A DNA stretch of 64,000 nt from Exiguobacterium alkaliphilum 12/1 (GTDB taxonomy: Bacteria; Bacillota; Bacilli; Exiguobacteriales; Exiguobacteriaceae): positions 58,609 to 122,608 of the forward strand of contig NZ_JJMW01000058.1 of NCBI RefSeq assembly GCF_000714435.1, written 5' to 3'. Under the pieces are notes generated by a model. That model made no database searches. It was not told the origin of the DNA and saw nothing but the letters and a program-made list of their open reading frames with translations. The position numbers and the translations under genes are program-made. Numbering within the stretch: position 1 is the stretch's first letter; every line of letters begins with the position of its first letter. Shown here in pieces: positions 50,963-57,743 of the stretch.

Positions 50963-52327
50963 ATGACCACTTTCGCGTTGCGGGACATGTATTTCAAAAC
51001 GCCGATTCGGTTTCAAAACTGGATGACGTCACTATATGGATTGAAGTTATGGCAAGAACGGTATGGTGAGGCGTATCGACGGGAGCTCATCCGTTTGAAG
51101 GACCGTCCGACCGACGCGGAAGCCGTCTATCAGGATCAGCTTGATCGGTTGAACGTCTTCCTACAGTTTTGTGCAGCGAACAACGACTATTATGCACGCT
51201 TGTTCAAGGAGGCGAACGTGACGCTCCCGCTCCGTTCGTTCGAGGAGATGCGCCATATTCCAATCCTCGAGAAAGAGACGGTCCGGGCGACCCCTTCGAT
51301 TTACTCCAACATCAAGACGGACATCGTCGGAAAGACGGGTGGGACGACCGGGGCGTCGCTCCAGGTGAAGTTCACGAAAGACGATTATCAAATCCGGATG
51401 GCCCATCTCGACTACTTCAAAGAGCAACATGGCTTCAAGAAAGGGATGAAGCGGGCGAGTTTCACCGGTCGCGTCATCTGTGATCCCAACCAGGCGGCCC
51501 CAGTGTTCTGGCGTTACAACCGTCCGATGAACCAATTGCTCTTATCGCTCTTCCATTTGACACCGGACAACATCCCACACTATATCGAGGCGCTCAACCG
51601 GTTCAAACCGGCCGTCCTCGATAGCGCGCCGTCCGCCATGGTCGACATCGCCTCGTATATGAAAGAGCACGGCATCACGCTCGACTTTCAAATGATCGCC
51701 ATCTTTCCGACGTCCGAGACGTTGACGGCGGGTGGGCGCAAACTGCTCGAAGAGGCGTTCAACGCCCCGGTGTACGATCAATACGCCTCCTCAGAAGGGG
51801 CACCGATTTTGACCGAATGCAGCCACGGTCACATGCATCTGCATCACGAGACGGGCTATATCGAGCCGTACGGCGACGATGGTGAAATTCTCATCACGAG
51901 CTTCACGACACACGGGACGCCGCTCGTCCGCTATCGAATCGGTGACCGTATGAAATTCGGAGAAGGGACGTGCCCGTGCGGCCAAGGTGGCACGTACGTC
52001 ACCTCGATTGAAGGACGGCAGTCGAACTACGTCGTCACCCCGAAAGGATTGAAAGTGTATGAAGGCGATTTGACAACAATCGTCCGCGTCTTACCGAACT
52101 CGGTCATCCAGACGCAATTCCGGCAGTTCGATTTGCATCATATCGAGATGCGCTATATCAAAGATCCGGAACGATTTCTTCCGTCCCATGAACGGGTACT
52201 CGAGCGAGAGCTGAAAGAGTTGTTCGGGGAAGGCGTCGAAATCACCCTCACCCCAGTCAAACAAATCCCTCGCGGGAAAAACGGGAAAATCGTCGTCGTC
52301 GAGAAGTTGATGGATCAAATTTCATAA
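50963..52327 (+). CDS. CapK/PaaK-like adenylate-forming enzyme, copy 2
   Basis: A 454-residue paralogue of the preceding gene product, co-linear over the full length (both share QNWLISLYGLKL/QNWMTSLYGLKL, HLDYFKEQHGF, ASFT, IAIFPTSET, YDQYASSEGAP). Motifs: VGKTGGTTGASLQVKFT, TCPCGQGGTYVTSIEGRQ. Differences concentrate around residues 160-230, so the two copies may accept different acids or form a heteromer. SD AAAGGGGAG; 25 nt after copy 1. Confidence 0.87.
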   Translation: MTTFALRDMYFKTPIRFQNWMTSLYGLKLWQERYGEAYRRELIRLKDRPTDAEAVYQDQLDRLNVFLQFCAANNDYYARLFKEANVTLPLRSFEEMRHIPILEKETVRATPSIYSNIKTDIVGKTGGTTGASLQVKFTKDDYQIRMAHLDYFKEQHGFKKGMKRASFTGRVICDPNQAAPVFWRYNRPMNQLLLSLFHLTPDNIPHYIEALNRFKPAVLDSAPSAMVDIASYMKEHGITLDFQMIAIFPTSETLTAGGRKLLEEAFNAPVYDQYASSEGAPILTECSHGHMHLHHETGYIEPYGDDGEILITSFTTHGTPLVRYRIGDRMKFGEGTCPCGQGGTYVTSIEGRQSNYVVTPKGLKVYEGDLTTIVRVLPNSVIQTQFRQFDLHHIEMRYIKDPERFLPSHERVLERELKELFGEGVEITLTPVKQIPRGKNGKIVVVEKLMDQIS

Positions 52328-52346
52328 TAACTGGAGGCAGATGGAC

Positions 52347-53672
52347 ATGGACAAACTCATCTCAGAATCACGGACAACACGACGAACCATTGCCAATCGC
52401 CATATCGCCGTCGTCGGACTCGGCTACGTTGGACTTCCGGTCGCGGTCGCGCTCGGGGAAGTCGGAGACGTCATCGGCCTTGACATCAACGAGGCGCGCA
52501 TTCACGAGTTGAACGAACACGTCGACAGCACAAGGGAAGTCGAACGGGAAGCACTCGAGACGGCGTCGGTCACGTATACAACGGATGCAAAGAAACTGGA
52601 GGAATCGGACTTCATCATCATCGCCGTGCCGACCCCGATCAATGAACAGAATCAACCGGATCTCGGCCCGATTTGCGGCGCCACGCGCGCGGTCGGGAAA
52701 CATTTGCAGCCGGGAACGATTGTCGTGTACGAATCGACGGTATACCCGGGGTTGACCGAAGAAGAATGTATCCCGCTCCTCGAGCAAGAGTCTGGTCTTC
52801 GGGCCGGAATCGACTTCAAAGTCGGCTATTCGCCTGAACGAATCAATCCGGGTGATCGGGTGAACACGTTCCGGACAATCAAAAAGGTCGTCGCCGCCGA
52901 AGACGAAGCGACGCTCGACGTCGTGGCCGCCGTCTATGAGACGGTCGTCGACGCAGGGGTGCACCGGGCTTCCTCGATCAAGGTCGCCGAAGCGGCGAAA
53001 GTCATCGAGAACACGCAACGCGACTTGAATATCGCCCTCATGAACGAACTCGCCATCATCTTTGAGCGGATGGACATCGACACGCTCGAGGTGCTCGAGG
53101 CGGCAGGCACGAAGTGGAACTTCCTTAACTTCCGCCCGGGACTCGTCGGCGGACACTGTATCGGCGTCGACCCGTTCTATTTGACGATGAAGTCCGAGAT
53201 GCTTGGCTATCATCCGGAAGTCATTTTAGCCGGCCGGCGGATCAACGAGACGATGGGCAGTTTCATCGCCACATCGCTCATCAAGACGATGATTCGCCAA
53301 AACATGCCGGTACTCGGCTCCCGCGTCACCGTGCTCGGCATGTCGTTCAAAGAGAACGTGAGCGACATCCGCAACTCGAAGGTCGCCTCGCTCATCCGTG
53401 AGATTGAAGAGTTCGGACTCGAGGTGCAAGTGTACGATCCGCTCGTCGACCATGAAGAAGTGAAGCACGAGTACGGCATCGAGGTGAAAGCGTATCATGA
53501 GCTGAAACCGGCCGAGGTCGTCATCTATGCCGTCTCGCACGACGAGTTCGTCGATGCCGGCTGGAAGCTTGCCGCCCGCCAGTTGAAGATGGGTCGCGGC
53601 GTCGTCATGGATTTGAAAGGCATCCTCGACCGTACGACGAAGCCGGAGGAGGTGCACTTATGGCGCCTTTGA
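52347..53672 (+). CDS. UDP-N-acetylhexosamine 6-dehydrogenase (WbpO/TviB type)
   Basis: A 441-residue NAD-dependent nucleotide-sugar dehydrogenase, oxidising C6 twice to a uronate. HIAVVGLGYVGLPVAVALGE is the NAD loop; FIIIAVPTPINEQNQPDL, YESTVYPGLTEEECIP and GYSPERINPGD are family blocks; and GLVGGHCIGVDPFYLTMKS holds the catalytic Cys. GYHPEVILAGRRINETMGSF points to the UDP-GlcNAc/GalNAc class rather than UDP-glucose. ATG at 52347 is 8-9 nt after GGAGG; the ATG at 52341 is too close. Overlaps the glycosyltransferase gene by 13 nt. Confidence 0.9.
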   Translation: MDKLISESRTTRRTIANRHIAVVGLGYVGLPVAVALGEVGDVIGLDINEARIHELNEHVDSTREVEREALETASVTYTTDAKKLEESDFIIIAVPTPINEQNQPDLGPICGATRAVGKHLQPGTIVVYESTVYPGLTEEECIPLLEQESGLRAGIDFKVGYSPERINPGDRVNTFRTIKKVVAAEDEATLDVVAAVYETVVDAGVHRASSIKVAEAAKVIENTQRDLNIALMNELAIIFERMDIDTLEVLEAAGTKWNFLNFRPGLVGGHCIGVDPFYLTMKSEMLGYHPEVILAGRRINETMGSFIATSLIKTMIRQNMPVLGSRVTVLGMSFKENVSDIRNSKVASLIREIEEFGLEVQVYDPLVDHEEVKHEYGIEVKAYHELKPAEVVIYAVSHDEFVDAGWKLAARQLKMGRGVVMDLKGILDRTTKPEEVHLWRL

Positions 53673-54790
53673 AGATTCTCCAGTTCTGCGCGGTCGACGC
53701 GACGGCTGACGTCTTGTTGCGTCCCCTCATCGAGTCTTTGAAAACCGAAGGCCATCAAGTCGATATCGCCTGTGCCTACGGTGACCGGACCGATCAGTTA
53801 CGAGAGGAAGGCTGGGTCATCCACACGTTGCCGATCGACCGGAAGTTCCATCCGAAACGAAATTTACAGACGATTCAAGAACTCGTCACGCTGTTGCGGC
53901 GGGAAAAATACGATGCGATTCACGTGCATACCCCGGTCGCCGCTGCGCTCGGCCGCGTCGCTGCCCGCATTGCGCGAACCCCGCACATTCTCTACACGGC
54001 GCACGGCTTCTACTTCCACGAACGGATGAGCCGTGTCGCCTATGAACTCGTGTTCTGGCTCGAAAAATCGCTCGCCGCCCTCGCCACGGACTGGCTACTT
54101 CTTCAAAGTGAAGAAGACTATTCCCTCGCGAAGACGCGTCAGTTCAAGCGGGACGACCGTCTGCTTCATCTCGGTAACGGCATCGACTTGAACCGCTTCA
54201 AACCGATTGCGAAGACGCATAATCCGGAACAGCTGAAATTTTTGTTCGTCGGCCGCCTCGTCCGAGAGAAAGGAATCTTGGATTTGCTCCAGGCGTTCAC
54301 GCAACTTTCGAAAACGCACCCTGGCGCGACGCTGACGATCGCCGGCGAGCTGATGGTGAATGAACGGGACCAAGAAACCGGAAAACTCGTCGAGGCGTAC
54401 CTCGCCGACAATCCGAACGTCCATTATGCGGGCTTTGTCAAAGATACGCCGACACTCTTCAGCGATCATGACGTCTTCTTGTTGCCTTCCTACCGAGAAG
54501 GGTTGCCGCGTTCCATCTTAGAGGCGATGGCATCCGGTCTTCCGGTTATCGCGACGAACATCCGTGGTTGCCGTGAAGAAGTGATTGACCACGAGACGGG
54601 CTATCTCGTCCCTGTCGCCAGTCCCGATGCGCTCGCTGAAGCGATGGAGTCGTTCATCCTTCATCCGGAACGGCTCGAGACATACGGACGCCGTGGCCGG
54701 GAAGTCGTCGAGGAACGGTTCGATGAATCGATTGTACTGACACGGCAACTCGATTTATTCGCGCAAATCAGTGCGCGGGAGGCCGGCTGA
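53660..54790 (+). CDS. Glycosyltransferase family 4 (EpsD-like)
   Basis: A 376-residue GT-B glycosyltransferase. ILQFCAVDATADVLLRPLIESL starts the acceptor domain; VHTPVAAALGRVAAR and LYTAHGFYFHE are typical of the EpsD/PglA subgroup. FLFVGRLVREKGILDLLQAF and YREGLPRSILEAMASGLPVI (the E-x7-E donor motif) belong to the C-terminal domain. Its SD GGAGGAGGTG is inside the previous gene. Probably adds an N-acetylhexosaminuronate or related sugar. Confidence 0.9.
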   Translation: MAPLKILQFCAVDATADVLLRPLIESLKTEGHQVDIACAYGDRTDQLREEGWVIHTLPIDRKFHPKRNLQTIQELVTLLRREKYDAIHVHTPVAAALGRVAARIARTPHILYTAHGFYFHERMSRVAYELVFWLEKSLAALATDWLLLQSEEDYSLAKTRQFKRDDRLLHLGNGIDLNRFKPIAKTHNPEQLKFLFVGRLVREKGILDLLQAFTQLSKTHPGATLTIAGELMVNERDQETGKLVEAYLADNPNVHYAGFVKDTPTLFSDHDVFLLPSYREGLPRSILEAMASGLPVIATNIRGCREEVIDHETGYLVPVASPDALAEAMESFILHPERLETYGRRGREVVEERFDESIVLTRQLDLFAQISAREAG

Positions 54791-54817
54791 TGCGGGCGAT
54801 TGAAAGGGGGAGGCGGC

Positions 54818-55519
54818 ATGGAAGAAAAGCAAGTCGTTAAGCAACTGAGGACGGCGGCCGTCGACGGCCGTCTCACCATCCATATGTATCAGCAATGGCA
54901 AAAGCGTAATGATGGTCCGACGGTGCTCGAACTGCTCGAGACGTATGGATCGTGGGCGAACGTGCTCCGCCTCGCCGGACTCGACAATCAAATGCCTCGT
55001 TTCACGAAAGCCGAGGTGGTTCGGGCGCTCCGTCGGGCCGCGAAAGAAATGGGTTCGATTACGAGTGCGGATTACCGGAAGTGGGCGCTTGACCGGGACG
55101 TGCCGTCATTGACCGAGGTCGTCATCTTGTTCGGGTCATGGAAAGTCGCCTTGATTGAAGCAGATTTACTCGGCATGATGGCCAAAGACCAAAAGTGTGA
55201 AATCATTCAAGCCCTCCTCGAAGCGAGTGAGGACATCGAGCCGCTCACATCGACCGCTTATGCGAAGTGGGCACGGGCGCGTCAACAGCCGAGCATCACG
55301 AAAGTCGTTCGACGGTTCGGTTCGTGGAGCCAAGCACTTGAAGAGATCGGGCTCTCGAACCGTAAAACGTTCACGGAAGACGAGATTTTAAACGCATTGA
55401 AAGAGGCGGATGAGGAACTGGCAATCCTCTCGCCATGGGGTTATGAGATGTGGCAAAAAAAGATGGGAAAGGGCCGGCCCTCAAAGAAGTTCAACAGATG
55501 TTCGGCTCTTTTGACATAG
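54818..55519 (+). CDS. Four-repeat HNH_repeat protein 2, zero-frame form (shifted form ends 55581)
   Basis: In the zero frame this is a 233-residue protein with three and a half HNH_repeat units: YQQWQKRNDGPTVLELLETY-GSW, YRKWALDRDVPSLTEVVILF-GSW, YAKWARARQQPSITKVVRRF-GSW, and a fourth that begins DEILNALKEADEELAIL...YEMWQKK and then loses the pattern (MGKGRPSKKFNRCSALLT). The -1 frame, entered at the slippery A_AAA_AAG at 55456-55462, continues DGKGPALKEVQQMFGSFDIAVEE and restores the missing P...FGSF..A of repeat 4. That frame stops at 55581 in an ATGA overlap with the next gene. AAAGGGGGAGG precedes the ATG at 54818. Either programmed -1 frameshifting makes two products, or one A has been lost by mutation or sequencing error. 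Confidence 0.82.
   Translation: MEEKQVVKQLRTAAVDGRLTIHMYQQWQKRNDGPTVLELLETYGSWANVLRLAGLDNQMPRFTKAEVVRALRRAAKEMGSITSADYRKWALDRDVPSLTEVVILFGSWKVALIEADLLGMMAKDQKCEIIQALLEASEDIEPLTSTAYAKWARARQQPSITKVVRRFGSWSQALEEIGLSNRKTFTEDEILNALKEADEELAILSPWGYEMWQKKMGKGRPSKKFNRCSALLT
55456..55462 (+). other. Slippery heptamer A_AAA_AAG, candidate -1 programmed frameshift site
   Basis: The codons CAA AAA AAG are in the zero frame, so the last seven bases form the canonical bacterial -1 slippery site (as in dnaX). The 12-nt palindrome AGGGCCGGCCCT (55470-55481) lies 7 nt downstream and could form a short stimulatory hairpin. The shifted frame is open for 39 further codons to TGA at 55579-55581. Confidence 0.6.
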
Positions 55520-55577
55520 CGGTGGAAGAGATGCGGTTGAGCCGGAGTGAAGGACGGAATCGGAAAGGAGGTGCGTC

Positions 55578-56228
55578 ATGACGAGACCAATCGTGTTATG
55601 TATCGGGGACAACAAGATGTCGGCTTACGTATATCAGGCGATTCGGCACCTCGGGGTGACGCACGTCATTCGAGAAGACGGCCCATCCGAAGAAAAAACC
55701 GACTCATTTCGAGGCTGGGTCCGGCAGTTGTACGTCCGGTACGCCACACCGTTCATGCGCTGGACGAGCCGGGCGCGCATCCAAGAGTTGAAACGGCGTC
55801 ATCCGTTACGAGACGAACCGATTCCGATGCATCACGTCTTGAAAGTGACTTCGCTGAACGATGCGAGGACGAAAATGTGGCTTGACCGTCTCATGCCGGA
55901 ACTCCTCATCTTCCATGAGACGGGACCGATTGAGCCGGATGTGCTCAATCGAATCGATTGCCCGATTTTGACGATTCGACCATCGATGGCGGCGGGACAG
56001 CTCGAGGCGTATTGGGCGTTCCGGGCCAAACCGGACGTCTGTGAGGTACGCATCGAACAGTGGAGCGACCGCGGCTGGAGCGTCCTCGACCGGGCCGTCC
56101 TCTACCTCGGCGGTACGGACAATTTCGCGACTTATCCGTACCTCCAGCTCTCGACTGGATTGCCGCTCTTGAAGCGTCAAATCGAGATGATGCTCGAAGA
56201 GGACGTTTACGACCGTAGAATCGAGTAA
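55578..56228 (+). CDS. Formyltransferase-fold protein with altered active site
   Basis: A 216-residue protein resembling the formyltransferase (GART/Fmt) N-terminal domain. IVLCIGDNKMSAYVYQAIRH is the first Rossmann strand and loop, and MPELLIFHETGPIEPDVLNR followed by CPILTIRPSMAAGQLEAYWAF corresponds to the region that in Fmt reads as I-N-x-H-x-S-x-L-P-x-x-R-G. Here the catalytic His is Arg and the SLLP-x-x-RG loop is changed. Sugar N-formyltransferases occur in O-antigen loci, but this one may be inactive or have another role. Last gene of the polysaccharide operon; ATG overlaps the shifted stop of the HNH_repeat gene. Confidence 0.62.
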   Translation: MTRPIVLCIGDNKMSAYVYQAIRHLGVTHVIREDGPSEEKTDSFRGWVRQLYVRYATPFMRWTSRARIQELKRRHPLRDEPIPMHHVLKVTSLNDARTKMWLDRLMPELLIFHETGPIEPDVLNRIDCPILTIRPSMAAGQLEAYWAFRAKPDVCEVRIEQWSDRGWSVLDRAVLYLGGTDNFATYPYLQLSTGLPLLKRQIEMMLEEDVYDRRIE

Positions 56229-56259
56229 AAACGGCCAGAGCTTTCGCTCGGCCGTTTAA
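56228..56259. terminator. Bidirectional intrinsic terminator after polysaccharide operon
   Basis: AAACGGCC (56229-56236) with GGCCGTTT (56250-56257) plus inner GAGC/GCTC, T-rich on both sides. Confidence 0.82.
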
Positions 56260-57017
56260 CTTTTGGTGATGCAATAATGTTGAATCGCGTCGTTGTAGTA
56301 GACGGCGAGACCGGGGGCGTACTTGTCATAGAACGCCGTGAAGCGCGAGTCTGCCACGTACATCTGTCCGAGGCCGCTGAACATATCGAGCGAGCAATCG
56401 TAGAAGTGGTCGTGGATGAACGCATGGTTCGCCTCGACCACCACTTGGACGCGCGGGTCTTCGACCGGGACACCGGCCGTGAACAAGTCGACGAGCGGTT
56501 TGACGAGGTCGACTTGCTGTTGGCTGAGCGCCTCCCAGTCCTCTTTCGTCCGTCCGTGGGCCCGTTTTTGTGACGTCGCATAGGCGTCACTGTCGCCCCA
56601 GCGTGACGTCACTTCCGCCTCGTGTTTCGTCTCGTGCGCTTTCAGCTCGTCGAACGACAAGCCTTTGAACAATGATTCGTCTTCCATTTGAACGCCTCCT
56701 TCAAGTGAGGCGAGCGTCGCTTCGGCGGTCTCGGCGAGTGCCGCGAAATAAGCTGCCTTTTCACGCAGCGCGTTCACTTGTGTCTTAAGGATGTGAGCCC
56801 GGTCGGTGTCCGTTTCGAACAACGTGTGAATCGTCTCGAGGGGAAAATCGAGCGAGCGATAGAACAAGATGAGTTGGAGCCGCTCCATGTCTTGTTTCGA
56901 ATAACGGCGGTAGCCGTTCGCGTCACGCGACGGGACGAGTAGCCCGATCGCGTCGTAATGCCGAAGCGTCCGGGTCGTCGTGCCGGCGAGTGTTGCGAGT
57001 TGTTGAATCGTAACCAT
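56256..57017 (-). CDS. MerR family regulator with TipAS antibiotic-recognition domain
   Basis: A 253-residue regulator. The MerR helix-turn-helix (VTIQQLATLAGTTTRTLRHY, DANGYRRYSKQDMERLQLI) is followed by a dimerisation coiled coil (about 75-110) and a C-terminal TipAS domain (ETKHEAEVTSRWGDSDAYATS; SLDMFSGLGQMYVADSRFTAFYDKYAPGLAVYYNDAI). Relatives (TipA, Mta) bind thiopeptides or other drugs and activate efflux genes. No exporter lies next to it. Convergent with the polysaccharide operon. Confidence 0.9.
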   Translation of the reverse strand: MVTIQQLATLAGTTTRTLRHYDAIGLLVPSRDANGYRRYSKQDMERLQLILFYRSLDFPLETIHTLFETDTDRAHILKTQVNALREKAAYFAALAETAEATLASLEGGVQMEDESLFKGLSFDELKAHETKHEAEVTSRWGDSDAYATSQKRAHGRTKEDWEALSQQQVDLVKPLVDLFTAGVPVEDPRVQVVVEANHAFIHDHFYDCSLDMFSGLGQMYVADSRFTAFYDKYAPGLAVYYNDAIQHYCITKS

Positions 57018-57064
57018 CTGCTCACCTCCTTATGGACAGCGTACGCCTTGACGTCGCGTCAACG

Positions 57065-57529
57065 TCAACCCTCTTTTGTGAACAAGGAAAACCCGTCGCG
57101 TTCGCCGACATACGCGAAACCGAATTGTCGATAGTAACGGTTCAAAAATGCGTTCGTGGCGACACAGTCGAGGCGAATCGTCCCGACCGTTTGGGTGAGC
57201 GCGTGGCGCATCAATTGTTCGCCGACACGCTTCCCTTTCATCCGGGCATCAACGACGAGCCGATGCACGTAGACTGCTACCTCGGCGTCATCCCATAAAT
57301 TGTGGTCCCATGACGTCGGGGGAATCAAGCTGACCGACCCGAAAATCTTTCCGTTTTCTTCATATACATAGACCGTCCCGTTCGTGACGTCGTGACGGAC
57401 GAACTCGGTCCGACTCGGTTCCAAATATTTTTCCCACTGCGTCTTTCCGGCAGCGCGAAACGCTTTTGCCTTATTCAAAATCAATGAATCGATCGCTTGA
57501 AGATCGGCCCGTGTGGCCAAACGAATCAT
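57065..57529 (-). CDS. GNAT family N-acetyltransferase
   Basis: A 154-residue acetyltransferase. VHRLVVDARMKGKRVGEQLM is the acetyl-CoA loop (R/Q-x-x-G-x-G with Lys-Arg-Val in place), and NAFLNRYYRQFGFAYVGE the C-terminal element. Alone on the minus strand between the MerR gene and the alpha-glucosidase gene. Acceptor unknown. Confidence 0.82.
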   Translation of the reverse strand: MIRLATRADLQAIDSLILNKAKAFRAAGKTQWEKYLEPSRTEFVRHDVTNGTVYVYEENGKIFGSVSLIPPTSWDHNLWDDAEVAVYVHRLVVDARMKGKRVGEQLMRHALTQTVGTIRLDCVATNAFLNRYYRQFGFAYVGERDGFSLFTKEG

Positions 57530-57601
57530 GTAAGTCGCCTCACTTTCATTTCATTTCAAAATCGTGTAGGGTACACGTTGAGTAAGCTGTTGAAAAGCTC
57601 A

Positions 57602-57630
57602 TTGTAGCGGTTTGTCTTTTTTGTTAAGAT
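57602..57630 (+). promoter_or_regulatory. Promoter of alpha-glucosidase gene
   Basis: TTGTAG (57602-57607) and TAAGAT (57625-57630), 17-nt spacer. Confidence 0.5.
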
Positions 57631-57645
57631 AAACGTAGTGCATCG

Positions 57646-57659
57646 TGCAAACGATTGCG
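57646..57659. promoter_or_regulatory. cre-like/LacI-family operator upstream of alpha-glucosidase gene
   Basis: TGCAAACGATTGCG differs from the cre consensus only at the end and has the GCAA...TTGC symmetry with central CG of LacI-family sites. It begins 16 nt after the -10 box, so it would overlap or follow the transcription start. It could serve CcpA or a MalR-type regulator. Confidence 0.55.
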
Positions 57660-57743
57660 CTAATTAAGAGATAACGTCAACAGCACTGATATTAGTATAT
57701 AGGATGAGCAGTGAGTTTAGGGATAAGGGAGTATCATTGACAC

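Noticed and set aside
52368..53213. Minus-strand open frame of 281 codons within the UDP-sugar dehydrogenase gene
   Set aside because: Antisense to a conserved enzyme, with His/Arg/Asp-rich composition and no start signal.
54818..55519. Homing endonuclease
   Set aside because: Only the associated repeat is present. There is no LAGLIDADG, GIY-YIG or HNH nuclease motif in either repeat protein.
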